A stretch of DNA of 64,000 bases from contig NZ_OY761445.1 of the NCBI RefSeq assembly GCF_963664415.1, positions 248,001-312,000 on the forward strand. The letters are read 5' to 3'. This document shows positions 1 to 9,621 of this stretch, piece after piece. Source of the stretch: an uncultured Desulfobacter sp. GTDB lineage: Bacteria > Desulfobacterota > Desulfobacteria > Desulfobacterales > Desulfobacteraceae. The translations under genes and the position numbers were made by a program. The notes below the pieces were generated by a model. It had not been told where the DNA came from and did no database searches. It saw only the letters and a list, made by a program, of their open reading frames with translations. Within the stretch, counting starts at the first letter, position 1; each line of letters begins with the position of its first letter.

Positions 1-76
1 CCCAAGCGCCGGTACTGGCTTCGTGGACCCGGTCAGCGGGGCGTTTTAGGAATCTGCTCAGTTCGTTTAATACCAT
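1..76 (-). CDS. possible 5' end of a gene leaving the window
   Basis: Reading leftward, an ATG at 76-74 preceded by AAGGA about 8 bases upstream opens a frame without stops to the window edge (25 codons, starting MVLNELSRFLKR). The length is too short to recognise a family. The good ribosome binding site is the only support, so this may be chance. Confidence 0.2.
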   Translation of the reverse strand, partial: MVLNELSRFLKRPADRVHEASTGAW

Positions 77-669
77 TTCAGATCCTTGTTTAATAATCTC
101 GCTTCTGCCTGCGTTGGGGAGACGGTAACCTCTGTGACAATATTAAAAAGCATATACTGCAAGTCTGGCATTGAAAATTGGATTAAATTGTCAATATCAA
201 TTGGACGTATAAATGTAAAGAGCTATCCACCAGAGATTACTTTTCATTCATAGTTGGATGATAATCCTAAAGATGACCATATAATTCTGAATTTGCAGTG
301 TTGAATAATAAAAAAACCTCAAGGCCGAGTTTCTAAATAAGTCAAATCTACCAGAAAAAAAAGAGTTCACTGGTATTCAGTGTCACTGCTCCGGATTCTA
401 AACAAGGCAGCTTTAACAGAAGAAGTAAACGCCCATACTAATAGGGCTTCAGCGTTTTGATTTAGATAAGATGCTGGAACCCACAGTATATAATTTCACG
501 GTAAGCAGTTATGGGTGTCATATCATCCATTCTTTACGACCTGAATGTGATTTGCGTAATATTGAATATCAATAGCTTTGTTCGGTGGTAAAAATACAAA
601 AAACCATGCTATAGAGCATATTCACGGACAAATATGGGTGCTACCCTAAAAAAAAAGGAAAAATTGTTA
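77..669. other. non-coding stretch, no recognisable gene
   Basis: About 590 bases of AT-rich sequence with frequent stops in all frames. I see no homology, RNA gene or convincing promoter. It may be decayed sequence. Confidence 0.4.
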
Positions 670-1122
670 ATGAGAATCACTATAGACCTTGAGTTTAGCG
701 AAGAAACAACGCAGCTACTCCACGCAACGATCAAAAAACTCCAAAATCTCATTCCTGGAAAAGCATTCAACATTTCGATCCATGAGCCCCCAGAAAATGC
801 TCCCATACCAGAAGAGACCACCGATAAGGGCAATGATGTTCAAGCTGTCTCCCCTGTCCCCAAATCTAAGAACTCCAGGAAAATAAGAAAGAACTTCAGA
901 CAAAACATTTTAAAGCTGATCAATCAGAGTGAAGGCCTATCCCCACAAGAAATTCAAACGATGACCGGATTAACCAGTAAGCAGGTTTCCAATGTCGTTT
1001 CTCTGTTGAAAAAAAACGGCTTGGTGGATCGAGTAAAAGGGAAGTACTACCAAAAGCCTGAACCTGGAATTGCGCTTGAAAAACAGGCGGACCAAGGAGA
1101 AACTGTAGCCCCTAAATCATAA
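670..1122 (+). CDS. small winged-helix protein
   Basis: About 150 aa, unassigned. The start at 670 (MRITIDLEFSEE) is preferred over an upstream ATG at 634 because AAGGA lies just before it. The N-terminal third resembles a short beta/alpha stretch; the middle is Pro/Glu/Ser rich and linker-like. The C-terminal half reads as a winged helix (LSPQEIQTMTGLTSKQVSNV, then LLKKNGLVDRVKGKYY), the pattern of MarR/IclR-like DNA-binding domains. A role in DNA binding is inferred from that fold only. It stands alone, with a weak hairpin (AAACCG/CGGTTT, then TTCTTTT) just after the stop. Confidence 0.6.
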   Translation: MRITIDLEFSEETTQLLHATIKKLQNLIPGKAFNISIHEPPENAPIPEETTDKGNDVQAVSPVPKSKNSRKIRKNFRQNILKLINQSEGLSPQEIQTMTGLTSKQVSNVVSLLKKNGLVDRVKGKYYQKPEPGIALEKQADQGETVAPKS

Positions 1123-1263
1123 AAAAAAACCGAATCAGTATGTGAATAGCCCGGTTTCTTTTGTTTAGGTACAAGCTTGGAAATTGATTCCCAAAGTATT
1201 ATTCTATCAGCACAGATTCCGAAATGAATTGATAAAAATAAAATCAAGGCGAGGATTTTATAA

Positions 1264-1509
1264 ATGAACGCTTTTTTCAAACTTATCCAACCACCAGATG
1301 GTGTTCCTGTTCAGAGATGCCACACTTTACTGACATCTGCAGGCCTGTCCGGCCCGCCGGGGTTGTTGACCCGTCCCGAAGGCTTAAACTATCTGAGCCT
1401 GCAAGGCTTAACCCAAAAACTTAAAAACGCCATCCACCTTGCCTGGGCAACGGGGGTTGGCATGGTACCAGAAACTGTGATGCAGGGATATTACCGGCAC
1501 ATCAGGTGA
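1264..1509 (+). CDS. hypothetical protein, 81 aa
   Basis: Short frame beginning MNAFFKLIQPPDG with GAGGA about 8 bases upstream of the ATG. No family is recognised. The content (many Gly, Pro and Leu, no repeats or membrane segment) gives no functional hint. It could be a remnant of a longer gene; the ribosome binding site is the main argument for calling it. Confidence 0.3.
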   Translation: MNAFFKLIQPPDGVPVQRCHTLLTSAGLSGPPGLLTRPEGLNYLSLQGLTQKLKNAIHLAWATGVGMVPETVMQGYYRHIR

Positions 1510-1593
1510 CGCCGGCCATGGATATGCAAGCATGAATATGCTATAATTGAGCATTACGTTTCATCAACCCTTCAAGAAAGAACCATAACCACC

Positions 1594-2538
1594 ATGTCAG
1601 CGTCAGCATATACTCCCCCCTGGAAACAGGCAGAAAAAAAACGTGCAGCCAGCCAGAAACGTTCCTCGTCCAGGCAATCTCATCCCTTTCTGGCCCAGGA
1701 TCCCAAGGCGGTCGTGGGCCAGTTCCACGATCTGCCCGTTGAAAATCTCTCGGATTACGGGGTCTATCTGAGCTTTGGCCGTGACAGGGTTCTCCTCCCC
1801 AATAAGTACGTGCCAGACGGCGTTGCCGTCGGGCAGATCATCCGCGTCTTTGTTCATACCGATTCCGAGGATCGGCCCGTGGCCACGACCCTGACCCCGG
1901 CCGGGGTGGTGGGGGATATCGTTGGGCTGAAAGTCCGGGATACGGCGACCTTTGGCATCTTCATGGACTGGGGCCTTGAAAAGGACCTGCTGGTTCCCCG
2001 AAGCGAACAGGAAGGCCGGATGGAACCCGGGGAAACCCATCTGGTTAAGATCTGCCTGGACAAGTCTTCCCACAGGATCTTTGGCTCCACCCTGACGGCA
2101 GGATTCTGCGACGGGGACGCTCGGGATCTGGCAGCGGGGCAGGAGGTGGATCTCATCATCCACAGCATCAGCCCCATCGGTTATACCGCCGTTATCAACC
2201 GTTCCCGCACAGGACTGCTCTATAAAACCGAGACGTTTGAAGACCTGGCCGTGGGCGACACATGCAAAGGATACGTCCTGCGGATCCGGGAGGACGGCAA
2301 GGTGGACCTGACCCTCAAACAGCCGGGCTATGCCTCGGTGGAGGGATCGGCCGAAAAAATAATAGCGGTCCTTTCTGCCAATGGCGGCGCCAGCCCTTGC
2401 CATGACAAGAGTCGGCCCGAAGAGATCCAAGCCGCCTTTTCCATGAGCAAGAAGGAGTTCAAGCGGGCCGTGGGCAAGTTGTACAAAGAGGGCCGGATTG
2501 CGCTGCTCAGAAGCGACGGGATCCGCCTCATATCATGA
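1594..2538 (+). CDS. cvfB: S1-domain RNA-binding protein, CvfB/YitL family
   Basis: A 314-aa protein. After a basic, low-complexity N-terminal extension (residues 1-40) come tandem S1-like OB folds: roughly 40-100 (GQFHDLPVENLSDYGVYLSF), 100-165 (GDIVGLKVRDTATFGIFMDW) and 175-240. The C-terminal 60 residues form the winged helix typical of the family (EIQAAFSMSKKEFKRAVGKL). CvfB proteins bind RNA and in Staphylococcus influence virulence gene expression; the role in this organism is unknown. The gene is slightly longer than usual because of the N-terminal tail. Its stop overlaps the start of the truncated DUF1456 frame (ATGA), so the two were probably co-transcribed. Confidence 0.85.
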   Translation: MSASAYTPPWKQAEKKRAASQKRSSSRQSHPFLAQDPKAVVGQFHDLPVENLSDYGVYLSFGRDRVLLPNKYVPDGVAVGQIIRVFVHTDSEDRPVATTLTPAGVVGDIVGLKVRDTATFGIFMDWGLEKDLLVPRSEQEGRMEPGETHLVKICLDKSSHRIFGSTLTAGFCDGDARDLAAGQEVDLIIHSISPIGYTAVINRSRTGLLYKTETFEDLAVGDTCKGYVLRIREDGKVDLTLKQPGYASVEGSAEKIIAVLSANGGASPCHDKSRPEEIQAAFSMSKKEFKRAVGKLYKEGRIALLRSDGIRLIS

Positions 2539-2681
2539 CGAACAACGATATTTTAAGGCGCCTGCGCTACGCCTTTGACATGAGCGAAGGGGAAATGGCG
2601 GCCATCTATGCCCATACCGGCACTCGGCTACTCAGGGAGACCGTCACCTGCTGGTTAAGGTCATTGAAGGCCTTTTCCTAA
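2535..2681 (+). pseudogene. truncated DUF1456 (YehS-like) protein
   Basis: A 48-codon frame overlaps the cvfB stop by ATGA. It starts MTNNDILRRLRYAFDMSEGE, which matches the first helical repeat of DUF1456 proteins (E. coli YehS starts with the same NDILR-RYxxxxxxxE pattern). The family is usually about 150 aa with two repeats, so this copy lacks the second half. The sequence then continues in other frames into the convergent methyltransferase gene, so it is probably a deletion or frameshift product. Confidence 0.5.
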
Positions 2682-2720
2682 AAGGCGATCTTGATTTCAA
2701 GGTTTCGATTCGTTCATCAT

Positions 2721-3425
2721 TCATCCTGGCCCTTCTTCCGGTTTAACGGCGATCCATACCACATGCCGGCCGCCCCTGCCCGGGGCAACGGCGCTGACCG
2801 AGACAGCCCTTGCCTTGAATCCGCAGTTGGCGAGGCGGCGGGTAAAGACGGGATCATCCCCGGCGGACCAGATGCCGAGGACACCGCCCGGGGTCAAGGC
2901 TCTGAAGGCGGCTTTCAGTCCGTTTTCGGCATAAAGGCGGTTATTGGCGTCCTGGGTCAGCCCTGCAGGACCGTTGTCTACATCCAGGAGAATAGCGTCA
3001 AAAGCGTGTGTCTGCCGATGGATCGCCGCCCCGACATCCGAAGCGTCCACCCTCACCCTGGGATCATTCAAGGGCATTCCGGCCAAGTGTCCTAAGACCG
3101 ACCTGTTCCAGGCAATTACCTCTGGGATCAGTTCAGCCACCAGAATCCTTGCATCCGAAGGCGCCAGCGCCAGTGTCCTGGCCAGGGTATAGCCCATGCC
3201 CAGGCCGCCCACCAGGATACGCAATCCAGATCCCCGCCCTAACGGTTTCTGCCCCATATGCTCAAAGGCCAGGTTGGCCAGGGCCTCTTCTGACCCGTGC
3301 ATCCGGCTGTTCATCAGTTCTGTTCCGCCGGTGCGGATGGAAAACTCCTCGCCCCGCCTCCGGAGAATCAATTCATTTTTCCGGCCCGGCACCGTTGCAC
3401 GGTCGATTTCTTCCCAAGGGATCAT
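2721..3425 (-). CDS. spermidine synthase-like SAM-dependent methyltransferase
   Basis: A 234-aa Rossmann protein. The SAM/dcSAM-binding loop ILVGGLGMGYTLA lies at residues 70-82 and the acidic loop AILLDVDNGPAG near 140, in the layout of the SpeE superfamily. True spermidine synthases are about 280 aa with an N-terminal beta domain; here that domain is short (EFSIRTGGTELMNS), so aminopropyl transfer is not assured and the substrate is unknown. AAAGGA precedes the ATG. It is convergent with cvfB. Confidence 0.75.
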   Translation of the reverse strand: MIPWEEIDRATVPGRKNELILRRRGEEFSIRTGGTELMNSRMHGSEEALANLAFEHMGQKPLGRGSGLRILVGGLGMGYTLARTLALAPSDARILVAELIPEVIAWNRSVLGHLAGMPLNDPRVRVDASDVGAAIHRQTHAFDAILLDVDNGPAGLTQDANNRLYAENGLKAAFRALTPGGVLGIWSAGDDPVFTRRLANCGFKARAVSVSAVAPGRGGRHVVWIAVKPEEGPG

Positions 3426-3957
3426 TAATGGTCCTTTTATATAAAAATTTCAATAAATTGCTGAATTACTATCATTTTTCGTTGTGGGATTAAGCCTATC
3501 AATGGATATGTCAGGTTAGCCCATGGCTGCTATTCGGTATCAATGCCCGCCCAGTATCCCACAGATTCCAGCGGTTAGGAATAGGAAGGATGCTGGTGAA
3601 TAGGGCTTCATTCCCTAAAGCGTGGATGAAAATGAAGCGCTGGCTAAACTAAAAAACGGCTTAGAGCTAACACTTATATGTTAAAACTTAATCTAAACTA
3701 AAAGGTTCCTGATGGGCAATAGGTTTTCGTTTTTTCCCAACCATCCGCTCCGGATTTGTAACTTTAAAAAACAATGAGAGCCATACCCGACAGCTCAATT
3801 TGCCAGGCTTGGCCCACGACAAAGTTTAAAGAAAAGATGGCGTACTTATCGATATATCCACTGCTACGGGAGGTGCCGGGTAACCGGCATTCCTAACGTG
3901 ACACGATTTTCTAATTGTATCTTCTTTAAAACCAATGTAAATTGGCATTATGCTAAG
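3426..3957. other. non-coding stretch upstream of the sigma-54 remnant
   Basis: About 530 bases with stops in all frames. Nothing recognisable apart from the promoter region expected for the divergent methyltransferase gene. Confidence 0.4.
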
Positions 3958-4122
3958 ATGTCCAAGAATAGAATTTACCATGTGCTCACCTACCTGGCAC
4001 CCAAAAAGTGGCCAGGAAATGTGCGCGAACTGATCAATCTCATCCGCCGATTGATCCTCTTTTCCCAGGGACAACAGATCAGCATGCCTGTAGGTTCCCA
4101 GATCACCGGAAATAATCCATGA
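3958..4122 (+). pseudogene. remnant of a sigma-54-dependent activator AAA+ domain
   Basis: The frame contains KKWPGNVRELINLIRRLILF, the WPGNVREL signature near the C-terminal end of the AAA+ domain of NtrC-type activators. Everything upstream (Walker A, GAFTGA, Walker B) and the C-terminal helix-turn-helix are missing. It ends in the first bases of topB. A decayed fragment, not a functional gene. Confidence 0.7.
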
Positions 4123-6227
4123 CCCAAGCCAACAAATCTCTCATTCTGGCAGAAAAACCCTCTGTTGCCCGAGAAATCGCCAAGGCCCTCGGCGTCCGGG
4201 GAAATTCGGGCCAAGGGGCCATGGAAGGCCCGAACCATGTGATCACCTGGGCCGTGGGGCATTTGGTGAATATTGCCGAACCCTGCGATCAAAATCCCAC
4301 CTGGGGCAAAAGCTGGACCATGAACCAACTGCCGATGATCCCCGGCAGGTTCACCCTGACCGTGCTGGAACAGACCCGGGACCAATTTGCCATTGTCAGC
4401 GCTCTTATGAACAGGGACGACGTCACGGAAATAATCAACGCCACTGATGCCGGACGTGAGGGAGAACTAATTTTTAGGCGCATCTATCTTATGGCCGGAT
4501 GTATCAAACCTCTTAAGAGACTCTGGGCAAATGATATGACCGAGGCTGGTCTCAAAAAGGCTCTGGCATCTCTTGTTCCCGGCGAAGAAAAACGCAATCT
4601 CGGACTGGCCTCCTTTGCTCGGGCCGAGGCTGATTGGCTGGTGGGTATGAACTTTTCAAGGCTATTCACTGTCAAAACGGGGGGGCTGATCACGGTGGGC
4701 AGAGTACAGAGCCCGGTCTTGAAGCTGCTTGTAGACCGCTGGGCAGCCATCGAAAATTTCACCCCTCAGGACTACTGGACCATAGAAGGCACCTTTACTC
4801 ACGAGGTCTACGAATTCAAAGGCACCTGGTTCGCTCCGCCAAAATGCAAAGAAAACAAGGTATGGGAAGCCCCTTTGGCTGAGGAACTGGCTGCCCGCTG
4901 TACGGGCAAAAACGGGATTGTGGATTCCGTAACCAGTACCAAGGGACGTCAGCGGCCGCCCCTACCCTTTGATCTGACTACCCTGCAACGCGAGGCCAAT
5001 ATACGCTTCGGCCTTTCCGCCAAACAAACCCTTCAGATTGCTCAGGAACTTTACGAAACCCAAAAGGCCATCACCTACCCCAGGACCGATTCCAAATATC
5101 TGACAACCGAAGTATATAAGGAAATTCTTAACCACCTGCGGGCCGTGTATCTCCATTTTCCGGACATCACCGTACAGGCCTCCGAATGCATCAAGACAGC
5201 CAAAAAAAACTTTCCCTGCGTGAACGACAAAAAGGTTTCGGATCATCACGCCATTATCCCCACGAGCAAACGTGTCGCTAAAGAACAACTCAGCCTCGAC
5301 CAATGGAAGATATATGAAATGGTCTGCCGTCGCACCGTCGCCGCATTTTTACAAGACTGCACATTTCTGACGTCAACCATCTGGGTCCTGGTGGACACTG
5401 ACCCATTCAAGTCCACGGGAAAAATTTTCAAAGACAGGGGCTGGCTCGTTGCCGAACCCTGGCGAACTGCGAAGGACAATCCCTTGCCGGACATAAAAAA
5501 AGATGCTCAGGTATTAGCTAAGAAAGTCATAGCCGCCAAGCACACCACCAAACCGCCGTCCCACTTTACCGACGCATCATTGCTCGGGGCCATGGAAACC
5601 GCCGGAAAACTAGTCGAAAACGAAGAGCTGCAAGAAGCCCTCAAAGAACACGGGTTAGGAACTCCCGCCACCCGGGCACAGATCATTGAGGCCCTGATCT
5701 CCCGAAACTATGTGGCCAAACAAGGCAAAAAACTCATAGCTACAGAAACGGGCCGCCATGTGGTGGAGGTAGTGGAAGCCTCCTTTCCCGATCTGGTTTC
5801 ACCCGAACTTACGGGCGCATGGGAACAACGCCTCAAGGAAATGGAGCAAGGCAAAACCAGTTACCCGGAATTCATGGGCCAGATAAAAAAAATGGTCCAG
5901 CGGGGTGTGGAAAACCTGCGGTCCAAAAAATTTGCCCAAACCCCGGCAACGCTGCCACCGGACAAGACATCCCTTGGAAAATGCCCCAAATGCGGAGGCG
6001 ATGTTGTTGAAAATCCCAAGGCCTACGGCTGCGTTAATTGGCGCGAAGCCAACGGCGGGTGCAAATTCACCATTTGGAAAACCATGTTCGGCGGCAAAAT
6101 CACCAAAACCCAGGTCAAACAACTTTTGACCAAAGGGGTGACTGCCAACAAGCTGAAGCTATCCACTAAAGATGGTAATACATACGAAGCCCGCCTTCGT
6201 TTGCATGCGGGAGTGGTGAAAATTTAA
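4119..6227 (+). CDS. topB: DNA topoisomerase III
   Basis: A 702-aa type IA topoisomerase; it cuts and passes single strands and decatenates DNA. The Toprim domain starts at LILAEKPSVAREIAKALG (8-25), with the metal-binding acidic motif NATDAGREGELI at 107-118. The active-site tyrosine is Tyr320 in AITYPRTDSKYL. Residues 625-655 hold a C4 zinc ribbon (CPKC ... GC ... GGC) followed by the basic tail often found in TopB. The length matches the family (about 650-700). It stands alone; the start overlaps the sigma-54 remnant, suggesting the upstream region was rearranged. Confidence 0.95.
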   Translation: MTQANKSLILAEKPSVAREIAKALGVRGNSGQGAMEGPNHVITWAVGHLVNIAEPCDQNPTWGKSWTMNQLPMIPGRFTLTVLEQTRDQFAIVSALMNRDDVTEIINATDAGREGELIFRRIYLMAGCIKPLKRLWANDMTEAGLKKALASLVPGEEKRNLGLASFARAEADWLVGMNFSRLFTVKTGGLITVGRVQSPVLKLLVDRWAAIENFTPQDYWTIEGTFTHEVYEFKGTWFAPPKCKENKVWEAPLAEELAARCTGKNGIVDSVTSTKGRQRPPLPFDLTTLQREANIRFGLSAKQTLQIAQELYETQKAITYPRTDSKYLTTEVYKEILNHLRAVYLHFPDITVQASECIKTAKKNFPCVNDKKVSDHHAIIPTSKRVAKEQLSLDQWKIYEMVCRRTVAAFLQDCTFLTSTIWVLVDTDPFKSTGKIFKDRGWLVAEPWRTAKDNPLPDIKKDAQVLAKKVIAAKHTTKPPSHFTDASLLGAMETAGKLVENEELQEALKEHGLGTPATRAQIIEALISRNYVAKQGKKLIATETGRHVVEVVEASFPDLVSPELTGAWEQRLKEMEQGKTSYPEFMGQIKKMVQRGVENLRSKKFAQTPATLPPDKTSLGKCPKCGGDVVENPKAYGCVNWREANGGCKFTIWKTMFGGKITKTQVKQLLTKGVTANKLKLSTKDGNTYEARLRLHAGVVKI

Positions 6228-6586
6228 GGGTTGCAAACGCCATACCCACAGGACGAGCTACAATATTAAAAAGTTGCTTTATCTATCTTTGAATCTACTT
6301 CTCATGCTTACCCTTAATTTAGCAGAACTCTGTCTGGCTTTTAAGATCTTCCCGATTCTTCAGCCTACGTTGAAAAACGATGATCACCGGCATCGAGAAG
6401 AAAAGTCCGAATAACAGGATCTTAATTTAAATACCTCACTTTTATTCTTAATAAAAAGCAATTTTATTCCCTATATAATTGACAAAGACCAATTTTAAGT
6501 CTTAAAAAGCATATATTATGCAACATGAATCGAAGCGTATAGAGCGATCATGATGCTTGAAAAAATTTGAATCTAAGGACAAGAAT
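6228..6586. other. intergenic region with possible promoter for the iorAB operon
   Basis: At 6479 TTGACA is followed 17 bases later by TTAAAA, a plausible sigma-70 promoter for the downstream operon. Between 6340 and 6430 the minus strand reads KILLFGLFFSMPVIIVFQRR without a start codon, possibly the decayed end of a membrane protein gene. Confidence 0.35.
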
Positions 6587-7681
6587 ATGGTGACAGAACA
6601 AAAAAATATACGCCAGTCAAATGTCTCCGCATCAATTATCGAGACCGGACTTTGTACGGGTTGCGGCGGGTGCGTGGGGCTTTGCCCCTACCTGCGAAGC
6701 CACCGGGGAGAAACGGTCGCGCTGTTCGAATGCGACCGCCAGGACGGGAACTGTCGACGCTATTGCCCACGTATCCAAACCGATTGGGACAGGCTTAGCC
6801 AAAATTTTTTCGACGCAGCCGAACTCACCCCTGAAATAGGGGCATTTAAAGGGCTTTACCTGACCCGGGCCACGGATCCCGATATTCTCTCAAAAAGCCA
6901 GCACGGCGGTACAGTAAGCGCTCTGGTTTGTTTCGCCTTGGAAGAGGGAATGATAGACGGCTGCGTGGTGGCCAAAGAGGAAATGCCCATGCTGCCCCAA
7001 AGCATAACGGCCCTCAATCGCGACGAGGTGCTGGCGGCAGCCGGCAGCAAATTCGGAAACGCGCCGTCGGTGGCCGAATTCAATCGTGTATCTGCGCAAG
7101 GCGCAGGGCCGCTGGGGGTTGTGGCAACCCCCTGTCAAGCCCGGGCACTGGCCAAGATGCGGACAAACCCGGCCGAATCGGACGCCTCCCGGATGGACCG
7201 GCTCAAGCTGGTGATCGGCCTGTTTTGCGGCTGGACCCTGGATTGGCGGCGGCTCAGGCAGATGGTGCTTGATGCAACCTGTGACAAAAAAATTCTTGGC
7301 ATGGACATTCCCCCGTCCAGTCACGCCTGTATGCAGGTGGAAACCTGTGACGGCATGATCGAAATCCCCATTGATCAGGTCAATGACTGTGTCCGTGAAT
7401 GTTGCGATTACTGCACAGACATGACTGCCGAGTTCGCCGATATTTCGGTGGGATCTGCCAGAAGCCCCGAAGGGTGGGATGTGGACCGGCACTGGAACCA
7501 GGTGATCGTTAGAAGCCGGGCGGGCGAGGCGCTTTTATCCCTTGCCAGGGAAAAGGGCGTTCTGGAATTCAAGCCGGTTCCCCCGGGAAATCTGGAGAAG
7601 CTTAAAACTGCTGCCGCGGGTAAAAGGAGGCGGGGTGAGTCGAACTTGGATAATATGGAGGTGCGGGAATGTCGATCATAA
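6587..7681 (+). CDS. FrhB-like Fe-S/flavin protein, first gene of the iorAB operon
   Basis: About 364 aa from the ATG at 6587, chosen over an upstream TTG at 6557 because AAGGA sits 8-10 bases before it. An N-terminal [4Fe-4S] motif CTGCGGCVGLCP (near residue 25) is followed by the FrhB/FdhB domain, including ATPCQARALAKM and a second cysteine cluster CVRECCDYCTDMTAEFADIS. FrhB proteins are the F420- or flavin-linked electron-transfer subunits of hydrogenases and related enzymes. The 3' end overlaps iorA by 13 bases, so it probably exchanges electrons with, or is coupled to, the indolepyruvate oxidoreductase. The acceptor is not known. Confidence 0.75.
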   Translation: MVTEQKNIRQSNVSASIIETGLCTGCGGCVGLCPYLRSHRGETVALFECDRQDGNCRRYCPRIQTDWDRLSQNFFDAAELTPEIGAFKGLYLTRATDPDILSKSQHGGTVSALVCFALEEGMIDGCVVAKEEMPMLPQSITALNRDEVLAAAGSKFGNAPSVAEFNRVSAQGAGPLGVVATPCQARALAKMRTNPAESDASRMDRLKLVIGLFCGWTLDWRRLRQMVLDATCDKKILGMDIPPSSHACMQVETCDGMIEIPIDQVNDCVRECCDYCTDMTAEFADISVGSARSPEGWDVDRHWNQVIVRSRAGEALLSLAREKGVLEFKPVPPGNLEKLKTAAAGKRRRGESNLDNMEVRECRS

Positions 7682-9621
7682 CGAGCAGTAAAAATAAAGG
7701 CGAACGCCTTTTGATGATGGGCAACGAAGCCATCGCCCGGGGCGCACTGGAGGCCGGCGTCAATGTGGTGGCGGCATATCCCGGTACGCCGTCATCGGAA
7801 ATTCCCAAAGCTCTGGGGGATGTGGCCGACGAGATGGGGCTTTACGTGGAGTGGTCCACCAACGAAAAAGTATCCTTGGAAGTGGCTGCAGCGGCATCGT
7901 ATTCCGGCCTGCGTGCCCTTTGTGCAATGAAGCAGGTGGGGGTGAACGTGGCCTCGGATTTTCTGCTTCACCTGGCGGAATATGGATCCCGGGGGGGGCT
8001 GGTGCTGGTGACCTGCGAGGATCCCGGCTCCCTGTCCAGCACCAACGAAGGAGATTCTCGGCCCTACAGTAAAATGATGGAGTTTCCCCTGATCGAACCG
8101 GGGGATTTCCAGGAAGCCAAGGAGATGACCCGCTGGGCCTTTGAGCTTTCCGAAACAATCAACAATGTGGTGATGTTGCGCAGTGTGACGCGTATGTCTC
8201 ACGCTTCGGGCAACGTGGTCGTCGGTGACCTGCCGGAAACCCGTGTGAAGGCAGATTTTCAGTACAATGGCGGTTTTTTTAACCAGATGACCGGGCCGGT
8301 GATGACCCTGCCCGGCACAGCACCTGTTCAGCGTCTTCGTCAGCAGGAAGGGCTGGAACGGGCCATCGCGTGTTTCGAAAAGAGCCCCTTCAACACCTAC
8401 TCCGGGCCGGACGAGCCGGAACTGCTCGTCATCACCAGTTCTGCGGCAAACCTTTATTGCCGGGAAGCTATCGACAGTCTGGGGATCCAGGCGAGGGTCG
8501 GTCTATTAAAGCTGGGCACCACCTGGCCCTTGCCGCCACGCCTGGTGGAAAAACATCTGACATGTGCCGGCCGCGTGCTGATCGTCGAGGAGGGTACGCC
8601 TTTCATGGAAGACAACATCAAGGCCTTGTTTGCCCAGCGGGCCGAGGCCATCGGTCCAACACGCTTTCACGGACGTGCGGATAAAAGCATTCCCCTGGTG
8701 GATGAACTTAACCCGGACCGTGTCATGACGGCTCTGGTGAAAATTCTTGACCTGCCGGACCAGGATGCCAATGCTGATTACAGATCAAGCATCGCCGGAG
8801 AACTGGACGGCTGCATCCCGGGTCGGCCCATGGCCTTCTGCCCGGGCTGTCCCCACCGCGCGTCCTTCTGGCTGCTCCATGAAGCCATCAAACTTGATAA
8901 CCGCCGCGGGTTCATCGCCGGGGACATCGGCTGTTACGTCATGGCTGTGTCAGATTGCGGGTTTCAGGCCGTGAAAACCTGTGCCGCAATGGGGTCGGGC
9001 ATCGGTATGGCCTCCGGGTTCGGTCAGCTGAAGCGCTTTGGTATGCATCAGCCGGTCATGGCTGTTTGCGGGGATTCCACCTTTTTTCACACCGCCATGC
9101 CAGGTCTGGTGAACGCGATTCATAACCAGGCGGACGTGGTTATGGTGATACTGGACAATTCAGGCACGGCCATGACTGGTTTCCAGCCCCATCCCGGTAT
9201 TCCCATTGGCGCGGACGGAAAACCCCTGCCTGCCCTGGATATTCCCGCCATTTGCCGGGCTATGGGCGTGCGGGTGGAAATTGCCGATCCGTTTAAGTTT
9301 GACCAGACCCGGCAAACCATAGCTGATTTGGTGGATGATGCCGGCGGCGTCCGGGTGCTGGTACTCCGGCAGGCCTGTGCGCTCAGTCCGACCCGCAAGG
9401 GCAAAAAGTTGTGGAAGGTGACGGTGGATCCGGACAAATGCATGGCCGAATCCTGTGGCTGTAACCGGCTCTGCACGCGGATTTTTAAATGCCCCGGCTT
9501 GACCTGGGACCCGGAGGAGAAACAAACACGAATTGATGAATTCGTCTGTGTCGGCTGCGGTGTTTGCGCTCAGGTTTGCCCGCACAACGCAATCACGATA
9601 GAAAAGGTGGAAAAAGCATGA
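7669..9621 (+). CDS. iorA: indolepyruvate:ferredoxin oxidoreductase alpha subunit
   Basis: A 650-aa thiamine-diphosphate enzyme subunit. IorAB oxidatively decarboxylates aryl pyruvates (transaminated Trp, Phe, Tyr) to aryl-acetyl-CoA and reduces ferredoxin. Visible parts: an N-terminal pyrimidine-binding domain (MMGNEAIARGALEAGVNVVA, AAYPGTPSSEIP), a central FCPGCPHRASFW motif, the ThDP motif region GDIGCYVMA through CGDSTFFHTAMPGLVNA, and two C-terminal [4Fe-4S] sites (CMAESCGCNRLC and CVGCGVCAQVCP). Length is typical. A strong GGAGG precedes the ATG and iorB overlaps by ATGA. Confidence 0.93.
   Translation: MSIITSSKNKGERLLMMGNEAIARGALEAGVNVVAAYPGTPSSEIPKALGDVADEMGLYVEWSTNEKVSLEVAAAASYSGLRALCAMKQVGVNVASDFLLHLAEYGSRGGLVLVTCEDPGSLSSTNEGDSRPYSKMMEFPLIEPGDFQEAKEMTRWAFELSETINNVVMLRSVTRMSHASGNVVVGDLPETRVKADFQYNGGFFNQMTGPVMTLPGTAPVQRLRQQEGLERAIACFEKSPFNTYSGPDEPELLVITSSAANLYCREAIDSLGIQARVGLLKLGTTWPLPPRLVEKHLTCAGRVLIVEEGTPFMEDNIKALFAQRAEAIGPTRFHGRADKSIPLVDELNPDRVMTALVKILDLPDQDANADYRSSIAGELDGCIPGRPMAFCPGCPHRASFWLLHEAIKLDNRRGFIAGDIGCYVMAVSDCGFQAVKTCAAMGSGIGMASGFGQLKRFGMHQPVMAVCGDSTFFHTAMPGLVNAIHNQADVVMVILDNSGTAMTGFQPHPGIPIGADGKPLPALDIPAICRAMGVRVEIADPFKFDQTRQTIADLVDDAGGVRVLVLRQACALSPTRKGKKLWKVTVDPDKCMAESCGCNRLCTRIFKCPGLTWDPEEKQTRIDEFVCVGCGVCAQVCPHNAITIEKVEKA

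Noticed and set aside
1603..2430. Long minus-strand frame of 275 codons opposite cvfB
   Set aside because: It lies wholly antisense to a well-supported S1 protein, has no recognisable domain, and follows from GC-rich codon bias.
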